From NCBI GenBank assembly GCA_020630435.1, contig JAHDBJ010000013.1, forward strand, positions 62,001-126,000: DNA of 64,000 bases, given 5' to 3'. Of this stretch, positions 7,256-17,230 are shown piece by piece. Position 1 is the stretch's first letter. Every line of letters begins with the position of its first letter. Position numbers and translations under genes: made by a program. The DNA comes from Saprospiraceae bacterium. Lineage in GTDB: Bacteria; Bacteroidota; Bacteroidia; Chitinophagales; Saprospiraceae. Under the pieces are notes generated by a model, which did not search any database, had not been told where the DNA came from, and saw nothing but the letters and a program-made list of their open reading frames with translations.

Positions 7256-8200
7256 ATGGAAGATATTCCAACTCAAATACTAGAAAATAAAACGATAGTG
7301 AAACGGATTGAGCAAGTGGCAACATTGATAGGCAATACGCCTTTGTATCCTATTGCTAATGTTTTCCAAAAGCCAAAAGTCAAGATATATGCTAAGTTAG
7401 AATGGCAGCAGTTAGGCGGGAGTGTAAAGGCTAGACCAGCATTCAATATCATAAAAAATGCACGCTTAGATGGTTTATTAGATAATCAAAAAGCCCTATT
7501 AGATGCGACTAGTGGGAATACAGGTATAGCTTATGCAGCTATTGGGGCCGCATTGGGTGTTAAAGTTACGCTTTGTCTTCCTGAGAATGCTTCAGAAGAG
7601 CGCAAAACAATTTTGAAAGCATTGGGTGTAGAGATTATCTATACGTCAAAATTCGATGGTACAGATGGGGCGCAGCTAAAAGCAAAAGAGTTAGTGAAAG
7701 CATATCCTGATAAATATTATTATGCTGATCAGTATGCGAATGAACACAATTGGAAAGCACATTATTTGACAACAGCTGAAGAAATATGGGCAGGTACGAA
7801 TCAAGGTATTACACATTTTGTAGCAGGATTAGGAACGACGGGGACATTTGTAGGAACAAGCCGTAAATTGAAAGAATTAAATCCTAATATAGAAGTAGTG
7901 GCATTACATCCAGATAATCCAATGCATGGATTGGAAGGATGGAAGCATCTTGAAACTGCTATTGTACCTAAGATTTATGATGGTCAAGTCGCCGATAAAA
8001 ATTTGGAATCAGATACCTTAATTGCTTATGATATGGTCAAAGAAATAGCAGAAAAAGAAGGACTATTGGTGAGTCCATCGGCAGCGGCTAACCTTGCAGG
8101 GGCTATTCAAGTCGCTAAGGAAATTGAAGAAGGCGTAATTGTGACCACTTTTGCAGACGATGCTGCAAAATATTCAGAGGTTTTAAAACATATTTTTTAA
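7256..8200 (+). CDS. cysM: cysteine synthase, CysM-like PLP enzyme
   Basis: 314 aa fold-type II PLP enzyme. Lys58 in GGSVKAR is the likely Schiff-base lysine. SGNTG (86-90) binds the substrate carboxylate, GLGTTGT (191-197) binds the PLP phosphate, and SPSAAAN lies near 273. Such enzymes form cysteine from an activated serine and a sulfur donor. The neighbours, a JAMM protease, a sulfur carrier and a MoeZ-like enzyme, match the mycobacterial CysM-Mec-CysO-MoeZ set. The donor is therefore probably the carrier thiocarboxylate rather than free sulfide, and the acceptor perhaps O-phosphoserine; acceptor choice is inference. It is the first gene after two cysteine attenuators and has an ATG start. 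Confidence 0.88.
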   Translation: MEDIPTQILENKTIVKRIEQVATLIGNTPLYPIANVFQKPKVKIYAKLEWQQLGGSVKARPAFNIIKNARLDGLLDNQKALLDATSGNTGIAYAAIGAALGVKVTLCLPENASEERKTILKALGVEIIYTSKFDGTDGAQLKAKELVKAYPDKYYYADQYANEHNWKAHYLTTAEEIWAGTNQGITHFVAGLGTTGTFVGTSRKLKELNPNIEVVALHPDNPMHGLEGWKHLETAIVPKIYDGQVADKNLESDTLIAYDMVKEIAEKEGLLVSPSAAANLAGAIQVAKEIEEGVIVTTFADDAAKYSEVLKHIF

Positions 8201-8218
8201 TCAATACAAATAAATTGG

Positions 8219-8650
8219 ATGTCTAGTATCAAATTAACAAGCGAAGTGGAGACCGTTATTAACGAACATGGAGAAGAAGCTTTTCCGAATGAATGCTGTG
8301 GTTTTTTGTATGGAGATGAAAAAGATGGTCGCTTGATAACGCTTGCTGTACCTGTAGAGAACAGCAAAGAAGGGGATCAGCGAAGAAGATTTGAAATTTC
8401 TCCTTTTGAATATATGAAAGCGGAGCAATATGCGGCATTAAATAATACACAATTACTAGGAATATATCACTCTCATCCTAATCACCCAGCTATTGCATCG
8501 GAACATGATTTGGCAAAAGCAATGCCTTTCTTTTCCTATATCATTGTTTCGGTAATGGAAGGTAAAGCGGTGGATATTAAATCATGGAAATTGAAGGATG
8601 AAGAACGTGTTTTCTTTGAGGAGGAAGTACAAACTCAAGTAACACAATAA
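8219..8650 (+). CDS. JAMM/MPN+ metalloprotease (Mec-like)
   Basis: 143 aa zinc protease domain. The JAMM motif is complete: Glu25, then HSH (84-86), Ser94 and Asp97 in HSHPNHPAIASEHD, with the exact H-x-H-x7-S-x2-D spacing. In the mycobacterial pathway the equivalent enzyme releases cysteine from the CysO-Cys adduct. Related JAMM enzymes also trim extra residues from carriers whose diglycine is masked. Since the carrier encoded just downstream ends in GGII, this enzyme may do both jobs. It lies 18 bases after cysM and 54 before the carrier gene. Confidence 0.88.
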   Translation: MSSIKLTSEVETVINEHGEEAFPNECCGFLYGDEKDGRLITLAVPVENSKEGDQRRRFEISPFEYMKAEQYAALNNTQLLGIYHSHPNHPAIASEHDLAKAMPFFSYIIVSVMEGKAVDIKSWKLKDEERVFFEEEVQTQVTQ

Positions 8651-8704
8651 TAAATAGAAAAGAATTTAAAAATTACAACAATAATAGTATTAATTATAAA
8701 AGTT

Positions 8705-8983
8705 ATGGCAAAGATTATTATACCAACACCATTGAGAAAGTTTACAAATAATGAATCAACATTTGAAACTTCGGGAGCAACTGTAAAGGAAGCAATCCAA
8801 AATTTGACTGAAACACATTCGGGCTTGTCGAAGCATATATTGGACACGGAAAATAATATTCGCTCGTTTATCCGTATTTATGTAGGTGATGAGGATATTA
8901 ATTTTTTAGAAAAAGATCAAACACCCATTAAAGAGGATACGGTAATAAGCATTGTTCCTGCTATTGCAGGAGGAATAATCTAG
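8705..8983 (+). CDS. cysO: CysO-like sulfur carrier protein (MoaD/ThiS fold)
   Basis: 92 aa ubiquitin-like sulfur carrier. The body matches CysO/MoaD in length and pattern: an N-terminal IIIPTPLRKF strand, then VKEAIQNL, then IRIYVGDEDI and the C-terminal VISIVPAIAGG. The normal C-terminal Gly-Gly is followed by two extra residues, Ile-Ile, before the TAG. The Gly carboxylate is the site that becomes the thiocarboxylate, so the tail must be removed first. The JAMM protease in the same operon is the obvious candidate. I see no second carrier gene in the window. Confidence 0.88.
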   Translation: MAKIIIPTPLRKFTNNESTFETSGATVKEAIQNLTETHSGLSKHILDTENNIRSFIRIYVGDEDINFLEKDQTPIKEDTVISIVPAIAGGII

Positions 8984-9022
8984 AAAGCGAACCCTATTTT
9001 AGAAATTTAATTTATTAAAAAA

Positions 9023-10159
9023 ATGAATATAGAACTTAGCCCAAAAGAGATGGGGCGTTATGCTCGCCATTTGGCTATTCCTGAATTCGGACTGAAAGGA
9101 CAAAAGAAATTGAAAGCAGCTCGTGTCCTAGTGATTGGTTCAGGAGGTTTAGGAAGCCCTTTATTATTATACCTAACGGCTGCGGGTATTGGTCATATTG
9201 GGATTGTCGATTTTGATGTAGTGGATGAAAGCAATCTTCAACGCCAAATATTATTTACAGTAGACGATGTTGGTAAATCAAAATCTGAAACTGCAGCGAA
9301 ACGACTTAAAGGGCTTAATCCCAATGTAGAGTTTACCGTTTATAATACTCAGTTTACAAAAGACAATGCCTTAGACATTATTAAAGACTATGATATAGTT
9401 GCGGATGGAACAGATAATTTTCCTACAAGATATTTGGTCAACGATGCTTGTGTGTTATCAGGAAAAGTAAATGTATATGCTTCTATCTTTAGGTTTGAAG
9501 GGCAAGTGTCCGTATTTAATTATCCAAATGACGATGGTACTCGAGGGCCAAACTATAGAGACATGTTTCCTGAGCCACCGCCTCCAGGTTTAGTTCCCAA
9601 TTGTGCAGAAGGAGGCGTACTAGGCGTATTGCCAGGTATTATTGGTAGTATGCAAGCAAGTGAAGTGATAAAAGTGATCACAGATGTGGGAGAACCCTTA
9701 AACGGACGATTATTTGCTTATGATGCGGCTACTTTTGAAACTAGAATTTTAAAAATTAGACCAAATCCTAAAACTCATATCGATAAATTGATCGACTATC
9801 AACAATTTTGTGGTATGATGCCTAGTGCTGCTAGTCAAGAAATCAAGGAATTAGATGTTCATGAACTACAAACATTGATCGATAACAATGAGGCTATTCA
9901 ATTAGTGGATGTAAGACAAGCCTATGAGTATGATATTTCAACACTTGATGGAGAACGTATTCCTTTAGCAGAAATTACGCAACACATCAATAAAATCAGT
10001 AAGGACAAAAAAGTAATTGTCTATTGTCGAACAGGAAAAAGAAGCAAGACCGCAATTGAAGAATTAGAACTGCTGTATAAATTTGAGAATTTATACAATC
10101 TCAAAGGAGGAATCAATGCTTATGCTACAGAAATTGACACCTCTATGGCAGTTTATTAA
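9023..10159 (+). CDS. moeZ: MoeZ-like adenylyltransferase/sulfurtransferase
   Basis: 378 aa with two domains. Residues 1-265 are a ThiF/MoeB E1-like domain with the ATP loop IGSGGLGSP (38-46), ADGTDN (127-132) and a Cys194 in the NCAEGGVLGVLPG loop. Residues 275-378 are a rhodanese domain with active Cys335 in VYCRTGKRS. It would adenylate the carrier C-terminus and then donate sulfur from the rhodanese persulfide. The CxxC pairs that bind zinc in most MoeB-type enzymes appear absent: the segment before LIDYQQFCG reads RPNPKTHIDK. Last gene of the operon; a terminator follows. Confidence 0.9.
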   Translation: MNIELSPKEMGRYARHLAIPEFGLKGQKKLKAARVLVIGSGGLGSPLLLYLTAAGIGHIGIVDFDVVDESNLQRQILFTVDDVGKSKSETAAKRLKGLNPNVEFTVYNTQFTKDNALDIIKDYDIVADGTDNFPTRYLVNDACVLSGKVNVYASIFRFEGQVSVFNYPNDDGTRGPNYRDMFPEPPPPGLVPNCAEGGVLGVLPGIIGSMQASEVIKVITDVGEPLNGRLFAYDAATFETRILKIRPNPKTHIDKLIDYQQFCGMMPSAASQEIKELDVHELQTLIDNNEAIQLVDVRQAYEYDISTLDGERIPLAEITQHINKISKDKKVIVYCRTGKRSKTAIEELELLYKFENLYNLKGGINAYATEIDTSMAVY

Positions 10160-10182
10160 TATAGGATAGATATATTTATTTG

Positions 10183-10240
10183 TAGGTAGATGTAAGATAA
10201 GGTTTTAAGTGAAAATGCCTTTTTGCATCTACCTATTTTT
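10183..10240 (+). terminator. terminator of the cysteine operon
   Basis: TAGGTAGATG (10183-10192) pairs with CATCTACCTA (10226-10235), followed by a T-rich run. It begins 23 bases after the moeZ stop. Confidence 0.8.
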
Positions 10241-10338
10241 ATTTTAAAATGTATTGAATAATATAAGTAGATTGACCTACTTATGTTTTCACAGATTATT
10301 AAACTTTAATTAATACTTAATTAAACAATAGCTTCGTT

Positions 10339-10346
10339 TATCTTTG
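10339..10346 (+). promoter_or_regulatory. candidate -7 promoter element for the DUF2459 genes
   Basis: TATCTTTG is an exact match to the Bacteroidota -7 consensus TAnnTTTG, 37 bases before the next start codon. The matching -33 TTG is not clear. Confidence 0.45.
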
Positions 10347-10383
10347 TATATTACAGACTAATTGACCATTTCAAACAAGATAA

Positions 10384-11148
10384 ATGATGATTATTCTAAC
10401 TGTAATCGGATATATTTTACTTGCGATAGCTGTGTTCATTATACTATTTTTATTAATGATACCAATAGGTAGTTGGATTACAGTAAATAGAAAGTTTAAA
10501 AATATATCAACAGGCATAGATATTTATCTGAGTACAAATGGAATGCATATCGATTTTATTGTTCCTACCCAAAATCACTTGTTCGATTGGTCTACGATTA
10601 CAGATAGTACACCCTTTGCCAAGTCATTAAGAGATTATCCCTTTTTAGGTTTTGGATGGGGGGATCCTGGTTTTTTCTTGGAACTAGAAGCATGGGATAA
10701 ACTCACGTTTAAGATTGCTTCTAGAGCGTTATTGATTCCTACGCCAACAATTATGCATATTATAGGTTTAGAAGCATTGCCTAAAGTACCAGAAGAAAAA
10801 TCTAAAGTAGAAAAGGTGACAATCAATCCTAGTCAATACTTAGGTTTATGTAGTTTTATTTATAAAGCATTTGACTTGGATAAAAAACATAAAACGAAAT
10901 TGATACCCGATGTAGGTTATACGGAACATGATAACTTTTACCATGCAAAAGGACGCTATCATGCCTTTCATACTTGTAATTATTGGGTCAATAAAGGCTT
11001 GAAAAAAATTGGTGTTCGTACAGCTTTGTGGTCACCATTAGATAGAGGAATTTTTTATCAACTAAAAAAAATTGCATCACCCCAAAAACGATCTTCTGAT
11101 CCACCTTCTCCTACCAATAAACTATCGAATACAATTAGTAATCAATAA
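10384..11148 (+). CDS. DUF2459 family membrane-anchored protein, copy 1
   Basis: 254 aa. One N-terminal membrane helix (about 3-32) leads into a domain with STNGMHIDFIVP (54-65), LGFGWGDPGFFLELEAWD, LLIPTPTIMHI and YHAFHTCNYWVNKGLK. The HxDf and GWGD motifs identify the DUF2459/TIGR02117 family, whose biochemical function is unknown. The 3' end carries a proline/serine-rich tail missing from the next gene. The neighbouring gene is a clear paralogue 11 bases downstream. Conserved His and Cys residues suggest an enzyme, but I cannot name a reaction. Confidence 0.75.
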   Translation: MMIILTVIGYILLAIAVFIILFLLMIPIGSWITVNRKFKNISTGIDIYLSTNGMHIDFIVPTQNHLFDWSTITDSTPFAKSLRDYPFLGFGWGDPGFFLELEAWDKLTFKIASRALLIPTPTIMHIIGLEALPKVPEEKSKVEKVTINPSQYLGLCSFIYKAFDLDKKHKTKLIPDVGYTEHDNFYHAKGRYHAFHTCNYWVNKGLKKIGVRTALWSPLDRGIFYQLKKIASPQKRSSDPPSPTNKLSNTISNQ

Positions 11149-11159
11149 TACAATTTACT

Positions 11160-11861
11160 ATGACATTCATTACTATTGTCAAAATATTATTTATTATTTT
11201 ATTTGGAGGTATCGCTATCTATTGCTTATTTATGATTATAGGTACACTAATACCAATCAATCGGAAGTATAAACCAGAAGATAGCGGAATTGATATTTAT
11301 TTGAGTACAAACGGAATGCATACCGATTTTATTCTTCCTACGATTACTTCGGTTTATGATTGGACAAAAGTTATCAATCAACAGTATTTTCAACTAAGCC
11401 CTGAAAGTCTTTCATTTTTAGGGGTGGGGTGGGGTGATAAAGCGATCTATTTAGATATTCCAACATGGGGAGACTTGACTTTAAAAATGGGATTGAATTC
11501 TTTACTTTTGCCAACGCCGACGATTCTTCATGTTACTGCTTATGATGCGCTTCCTTCTGAAAAATTGAAAATCGAAAAAATTACAGTTTCCTCTTCACAA
11601 TATGCTCAATTATGTGATTTTATTTTGTCTTATTTTGCGAGAGATGAAAAAGAGGATGTTCGACTTATTGAAGGCGCAGGGTATACAGAGAATGATGTTT
11701 TTTATCATGCAAATGGTGTTTATCATGCCTTTCAAACCTGTAATATTTGGATTAATAAAGGGTTAAAAACAATAGGGGTGCGAACAACCTTATGGTCACC
11801 ATTAGACAAAGGACTTTTTTACCAATTAAAAAAAATAAGGAAGGGGGAACAGAATGGATAA
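11160..11861 (+). CDS. DUF2459 family membrane-anchored protein, copy 2
   Basis: 233 aa, a tandem paralogue of the preceding gene. It shares the N-terminal helix, SGIDIYLSTNGMHTDFILP, LGVGWGDKAIYLDIPTWGD, TPTILHVTAYDALPSEK and the C-terminal AFQTCNIWINKGLKTIGVRT, but ends without the extra tail. The last eight bases overlap the BCCT transporter start, suggesting translational coupling. Function unknown. Confidence 0.75.
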   Translation: MTFITIVKILFIILFGGIAIYCLFMIIGTLIPINRKYKPEDSGIDIYLSTNGMHTDFILPTITSVYDWTKVINQQYFQLSPESLSFLGVGWGDKAIYLDIPTWGDLTLKMGLNSLLLPTPTILHVTAYDALPSEKLKIEKITVSSSQYAQLCDFILSYFARDEKEDVRLIEGAGYTENDVFYHANGVYHAFQTCNIWINKGLKTIGVRTTLWSPLDKGLFYQLKKIRKGEQNG

Positions 11862-13386
11862 TATTCCCCAAACGGATGAGAAGTCATCACCTTCAATCAA
11901 TAAAAAAGTATTTTTCCCAACACTTATATTTTTAGTATTAACAATAAGTTACAGCATCTATTCTAATGAGTCTTTCATTGCTACGGTAAGTAAAGCAAAT
12001 GATTGGATTTTAGCGTATTTTGGATGGTTATTTACTTGGAGTGCCTTTCTATTTCTAATCATTCTTTTAGTCGTCTACTTTTCTAAGTTAGGAAAGCTAA
12101 AAATAGGAGGAGCATCCGCACAACCGATATTAAGCCGATGGAAATGGTTTGCGATAGCCTTATGTACGACGGTAGCAACAGGCATTTTATTTTGGGGGAT
12201 GGCAGAGCCATTATATCATTTCAATGCACCACCAGAAGGATTAGGGATTACAGTAAGAAGTCCAGAAGCTGCCCAGTTTGCCCTCTCTACGATGTTTATG
12301 CATTGGACATTTACACCTTATGGGATCTATACCATAACGGGATTGGTATTTGCGCTTGCTTATTACAATTATAAACAACCCTTTAGCATTGGTTCTTTGC
12401 TCTATCCATTATTAGGAGATAAATCCCAAGGTAAAATAACACCTATTTTAGATGTCCTTTGTTTATATGCGTTGGTTTCAGGAATGGCAGCTTCTCTAGG
12501 AACAGGAATTTATGCGATAGCTGGGGGTTTAGAAACTGTCTTACAAATTCCTACTTCTAATCTGCTTATTGGTATTATAGGTTTTAGCATTGTCGTGACC
12601 TTTATAATATCAGCAATTAGCGGTTTGAAGAAAGGCATTAGTATTTTATCGAATTGGAATGTACGTGCTTTTTTTGTATTAGCAATTGTGCTTTTTTTAC
12701 TAGGACCAACAGGATATATTTTGAAAACTGGAGCTAGTGGATTGATAGATTATGTAAGTCATTTTTTATCAAGAAGTACAAATATTGGTGCTAATTTAGA
12801 TAGTGAATGGTTGAACAATTGGACCGTTTTTTATTTTGCTAATTGGTTTGCTTGGGCTCCAGTAGCGGCACTTTTCTTAGGACGATTGGGCGTTGGATAT
12901 ACTGTAAGAGATTTCATCAATTATAATTTAATTTTCCCTTGTTTGTTCACCTGTCTTTGGATGATGATTTTTAGTGGTTCGGCTTTAGCCTTTGATATTT
13001 CTAGTGAGGGAGGATTATATAAGATCCTCACAGAAAAAGGAGAGGAAAATGTTATGTTCACTATTTTTAAATCGCTCCCTTACGGGAAAATAATTAGCAT
13101 TGTGACATTGATAATGGTCTTTATGTCCTATGTTACTGCGGCGGATTCCAATATTTCTGCAATGAGTGCTATGAGTAGCAATGGAATTAATCCAGAAAAC
13201 CCAGAAGCCCCTCTTTGGATAAAAGCTGTTTGGGGAACCTTAATCGGCTCAATTGCATGGGTCATGCTGACCCTAGCAGGAATAGATGGTATTCGTTTAC
13301 TTTGTATCTTAGGAGGATTTCCAGCGTTATTTATTATTATCTTAGTAGGGGTAGGTTTAGTGAAACTATTATTCACTAAACCCTAA
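11854..13386 (+). CDS. BCCT family transporter (betaine/choline/carnitine type)
   Basis: 510 aa with about 12 hydrophobic helices. The family signature is seen in FWGMAEPLYHF and in the tryptophan-rich segment FYFANWFAWAPVAALFLGR of helix 8. Members import quaternary ammonium compounds such as glycine betaine with sodium or protons, usually for osmoprotection. The exact substrate cannot be told. An unusually purine-rich, Shine-Dalgarno-like AAGGAAGGGGG precedes the ATG inside the upstream gene. It converges on metH with only three bases between the two stops. Confidence 0.9.
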   Translation: MDNIPQTDEKSSPSINKKVFFPTLIFLVLTISYSIYSNESFIATVSKANDWILAYFGWLFTWSAFLFLIILLVVYFSKLGKLKIGGASAQPILSRWKWFAIALCTTVATGILFWGMAEPLYHFNAPPEGLGITVRSPEAAQFALSTMFMHWTFTPYGIYTITGLVFALAYYNYKQPFSIGSLLYPLLGDKSQGKITPILDVLCLYALVSGMAASLGTGIYAIAGGLETVLQIPTSNLLIGIIGFSIVVTFIISAISGLKKGISILSNWNVRAFFVLAIVLFLLGPTGYILKTGASGLIDYVSHFLSRSTNIGANLDSEWLNNWTVFYFANWFAWAPVAALFLGRLGVGYTVRDFINYNLIFPCLFTCLWMMIFSGSALAFDISSEGGLYKILTEKGEENVMFTIFKSLPYGKIISIVTLIMVFMSYVTAADSNISAMSAMSSNGINPENPEAPLWIKAVWGTLIGSIAWVMLTLAGIDGIRLLCILGGFPALFIIILVGVGLVKLLFTKP

Positions 13387-13389
13387 AAT

Positions 13390-16300
13390 TTATATGTCAT
13401 AATTGACTGTTGGTGCTAACCAGCGTTCTGTTTCGCCTAAACTCATGCCTTTTCGATTGGCATAATCTTCTACTTGATCTTTACTGATTTGTCCTAGCCC
13501 AAAATATTTCGATTCAGGGTGTGAAAAATACCAACCACTTACAGAAGCGGCAGGATACATAGCACAACTTTCGGTTAAGGATATTCCTGTGTTCTTTTCT
13601 ACATCAAGCAATTCAAATAAAGTTCGTTTTTCTGTATGTTCAGGGCAGGCAGGATAACCAGGCGCAGGACGGATACCTTTATATTTTTCAGCAATTAGTT
13701 CCTCATTTGAAAAGGCTTCCTCTTTTTGATAAGCCCAAAGGTCTTTTCGAACAAGTTCGTGCATTCTTTCAGCAAGGGCTTCCGCCAAACGATCAGCTAA
13801 TGCCTTTAACATAATAGCATTATAGTCGTCGTGTTCCGCCTCAAATTGCTTGACCCATTTTTCAATGCCAATCCCTGCCGTAACGGCAAATGCTCCAATA
13901 TAATCTTCTAAATGAGTAGATTTCGGAGCAATATAATCGCTTAAACAGAAATTGGGCTGACCAGGCGCTTTTTTGCGTTGTTGCCTTAAATTATGTAGTG
14001 TAGCTTTTACTTGTTTTCGTGTATTGGTATGATAGAGTTCTATATCATCATCCTTAACTGCATTTGCAGGGAAAAAACCAACAACCGCTTTAGCGGTCAA
14101 CCATTTTTCATCTATGATTCTTCGTAATAAACTTCTCGCATCATTGTATAATTTCTGGGCTTCTTGACCGACAATTTCATCCTCTAAAATAGCTGGATAT
14201 TTACCCGCTAATTGCCAACTAGAAAAGAAAGGAGTCCAGTCGATGTATTCTGTTAATTCTTCTAAACTATAATTATCATAAATCTTAGTACCTGTGAATG
14301 TAGGTTTAGGCGGTGAATAAACAGCCCAGTCTATTTTTAATTTATTTGTTTTAGCCTGTTTATAAGTAATATATTTTTTATTGGACTGGCGCTTACCTCT
14401 TGTTTCTCTAAGGCGAGCATATTCTTGTTGAGTGTCAGAAATGAATTTTTCTTTTAATTTATTACTTAATAGACTACTTGCGACACCCACCGCTTTAGAT
14501 GCATCTAAAACATGAATTACTGGACCAGAATATTGTTGTTCAATTTTTACAGCGGTGTGTGTTTTTGAGGTTGTCGCTCCACCAATGATTAAGGGCGTTT
14601 TGAAATTTTGACGTTCCATTTCCTTAGCCACATAGACCATCTCATCAAGTGAAGGAGTGATTAGCCCGCTTAACCCAATAATATCTACATTTTCTTCTCT
14701 AGCAGCTTTTAATATTTTATCAGCAGGCACCATAACGCCTAAATCAATAATTTCAAAATTATTACAGCCTAGGACTACCCCAACGATATTTTTGCCAATA
14801 TCATGTACATCTCCTTTTACCGTAGCCATTAGTATTTTACCTTTACTCTTTGCAGCACCTGCTTTTTCAGCTTCGATAAAAGGAGTAAGGTAGGCGACCC
14901 CTTTTTTCATTACTCTAGCACTCTTTACAACTTGAGGCAAGAACATCTTACCAGAACCAAAAAGCTCGCCAACTACATTCATCCCATCCATTAAAGGACC
15001 TTCGATAACTTCTAGAGGTTTGTCGTATTTTTGACGGGCTTCTTCTATATCTTTATCAATATATTCAGTAATTCCTTTTACTAAGGCATAGGACAATCGT
15101 TCTTCTACCGTTCCTTCTCTCCATGTTAAATCCTTTTGTAATTTTTTTCCGCCTTTCCCTTTTAATTTTTCTGCATAACTTGTAAGTGCTTCGGTCGCAT
15201 TTGAAGAACGGTTAAAAAGGACATCTTCTACTAAAACCAATAAGTCTTTAGGAATATCTTCATAAATTTCCATCATTCCTGCATTCACTATACCCATATC
15301 CATTCCTGCACTGATAGCATGATACAAAAATGCAGAATGCATAGCTTCTCTTACTTTATTATTTCCACGATAAGAAAATGAAATATTACTGACACCACCA
15401 CTTACCTTAGCACCAGGACACTTTTGCTTTATTTGTCGAGTAGCCTCAATAAAATTAATAGCATATTCATTATGTTCTTCTATTCCTGTAGCGACGGCAA
15501 AAATATTAGGGTCAAAGATGATGTCATTAGGGTTAAAGCCAACTTCTTCAACTAATATTTTATAGGCTCGTTCACAAATTTCTACTTTACGCTCAATGGT
15601 GTCAGCCTGTCCTACTTCATCAAATGCCATGACAACAGCCGCAGCACCAAATCGTTTAACAATCCTAGCATGGGCTTTAAAAACATCTATTCCTTCTTTC
15701 ATAGAAATAGAGTTGACAATAGCTTTTCCTTGTACACATTTTAGTCCTGCTTCTATGACCGAAAATTTAGAAGAATCAATCATTATTGGAAGTTTAGCAA
15801 TATCGGGTTCTGATGCAATAAGGTTCAGAAATTTTGTCATTGCTTTTTCAGAATCTAAAAGCCCTTCATCCATATTGACATCAATGATCTGAGCGCCACC
15901 ATCTACTTGTTGTTGGGCCACACTAATGGCTTCCGCATAATCACCAGATTTTATGAGGCGGGCAAATTTTCTAGAACCAGTAACATTTGTACGTTCACCT
16001 ATATTAACAAAGTTGGTATTTTCTCGCATCACTAATGATTCCAAACCACTAAACTGAGAATAAGGCGAGGCAGAAGGTACTGTTCTAGGAGATAAACCAT
16101 CCACTAATTCAGCCATTCGTTTTATATGGTCGGGGGTTGTACCGCAGCATCCTCCTACAATATTTACAAAACCACTCCCCGCAAAATCCTTAATCAATTT
16201 TCCCATCTCATCAGCTTCTTGATCGTATTCTCCAAACTCATTGGGCAATCCTGCATTGGGATAACAACTAATATTACAATTCGCTATTTTTGATAATTCC

Positions 16301-17067
16301 TCAATATAAGGACGCATTTCTTCAGCTCCTAAGGCACAATTTAAACCAATACTGAATAAATTCATATGGCTTACTGAAATCCAAAAGGCTTCAACTGTTT
16401 GACCTGAAAGTGTGCGACCACTAGCATCTGTAATTGTACCCGAAACCATTACAGGTAGATTGATATTACGTTCCTCAAAGCAGCGATCTATCGCATATAA
16501 AGCTGCTTTTGCATTTAAGGTGTCAAATATGGTTTCTATTAAAAATATATCAACACCACCATCCAATAAACCACAAGCTTGATCATAATAGGCTTGTTGC
16601 AAATCATCGAATGTTACAGCTCTATAAGCAGGATCATTTACATCTGGAGATATAGATGCTGTCCTTGTAGTAGGTCCAAATGCACCTGCTACAAACCGAG
16701 GTTTAGAAGGGTCGTTTAAAGTATATTTTTGTGCGACCTCTTTTGCAATTGTTGCTGAAGCCAAATTCATCTCATAGGATAAATCTTGCATATCATAATC
16801 TGCTTGAGAGATGGCATTTGCTCCAAATGTATTTGTTTCTATAATATCTGAACCTGCATCTAAATAGGCTTTATGTATTGCTTTGATAACATCAGGTCGA
16901 GTAATAGAAAGTAAATCATTATTTCCTTTAATATCTTTATGAAAATCTTCAAATCGTTTTCCTCTAAAATCTTCTTCAGTCAATTTATATTCTTGTATCA
17001 AAGAACCCATTGCTCCATCTAACACAAGTATTCTTTCTTTTATAATATCATTTAATGTCTTAGGCAT
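13390..17067 (-). CDS. metH: cobalamin-dependent methionine synthase
   Basis: 1225 aa, full length for MetH. Order: homocysteine-binding barrel (1-330) with zinc-ligand motifs GLNCALG and GGCCGTT; pterin-binding barrel (about 350-620, [20 protein letters not shown]); B12-binding modules (about 650-890) with [18 protein letters not shown] carrying the cobalt-ligating His; and the SAM-dependent reactivation domain to the end ([37 protein letters not shown]). It makes methionine from homocysteine and methyltetrahydrofolate. I chose the ATG at 17067 over a TTG five codons upstream because the family usually begins close to this point. No cobalamin or SAM riboswitch is apparent upstream, unlike metX. 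Confidence 0.95.
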   Translation of the reverse strand: MPKTLNDIIKERILVLDGAMGSLIQEYKLTEEDFRGKRFEDFHKDIKGNNDLLSITRPDVIKAIHKAYLDAGSDIIETNTFGANAISQADYDMQDLSYEMNLASATIAKEVAQKYTLNDPSKPRFVAGAFGPTTRTASISPDVNDPAYRAVTFDDLQQAYYDQACGLLDGGVDIFLIETIFDTLNAKAALYAIDRCFEERNINLPVMVSGTITDASGRTLSGQTVEAFWISVSHMNLFSIGLNCALGAEEMRPYIEELSKIANCNISCYPNAGLPNEFGEYDQEADEMGKLIKDFAGSGFVNIVGGCCGTTPDHIKRMAELVDGLSPRTVPSASPYSQFSGLESLVMRENTNFVNIGERTNVTGSRKFARLIKSGDYAEAISVAQQQVDGGAQIIDVNMDEGLLDSEKAMTKFLNLIASEPDIAKLPIMIDSSKFSVIEAGLKCVQGKAIVNSISMKEGIDVFKAHARIVKRFGAAAVVMAFDEVGQADTIERKVEICERAYKILVEEVGFNPNDIIFDPNIFAVATGIEEHNEYAINFIEATRQIKQKCPGAKVSGGVSNISFSYRGNNKVREAMHSAFLYHAISAGMDMGIVNAGMMEIYEDIPKDLLVLVEDVLFNRSSNATEALTSYAEKLKGKGGKKLQKDLTWREGTVEERLSYALVKGITEYIDKDIEEARQKYDKPLEVIEGPLMDGMNVVGELFGSGKMFLPQVVKSARVMKKGVAYLTPFIEAEKAGAAKSKGKILMATVKGDVHDIGKNIVGVVLGCNNFEIIDLGVMVPADKILKAAREENVDIIGLSGLITPSLDEMVYVAKEMERQNFKTPLIIGGATTSKTHTAVKIEQQYSGPVIHVLDASKAVGVASSLLSNKLKEKFISDTQQEYARLRETRGKRQSNKKYITYKQAKTNKLKIDWAVYSPPKPTFTGTKIYDNYSLEELTEYIDWTPFFSSWQLAGKYPAILEDEIVGQEAQKLYNDARSLLRRIIDEKWLTAKAVVGFFPANAVKDDDIELYHTNTRKQVKATLHNLRQQRKKAPGQPNFCLSDYIAPKSTHLEDYIGAFAVTAGIGIEKWVKQFEAEHDDYNAIMLKALADRLAEALAERMHELVRKDLWAYQKEEAFSNEELIAEKYKGIRPAPGYPACPEHTEKRTLFELLDVEKNTGISLTESCAMYPAASVSGWYFSHPESKYFGLGQISKDQVEDYANRKGMSLGETERWLAPTVNYDI

Positions 17068-17230
17068 AGAAGGTTTATTCAATTAATTTTAAAAATGATA
17101 CGGTTTTGGTAGGCTTTTATTGAACAACTTCAATTTTTTGCAAAAATAAAGAATGTCTTATTAAAATGCGCTAGAATTTGAAAAGGTTTCTGAATGTTGG
17201 CATATTTGTCTCCTAGAAAACGTTTAAATA

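Noticed and set aside
9023..10159. moeZ as part of molybdopterin synthesis
   Set aside because: No moa, moe or mog genes are nearby, and the operon has cysteine leaders and a CysM-like gene, so a role in cysteine synthesis fits better.
15596..15892. 98-codon plus-strand frame inside metH
   Set aside because: Opposite-strand shadow of the pterin domain coding region; the metH frame is fully supported.
17083..17230. Possible cobalamin or SAM riboswitch upstream of metH
   Set aside because: The region is short and contains neither an S-box core nor a B12-box-like segment on the relevant strand.
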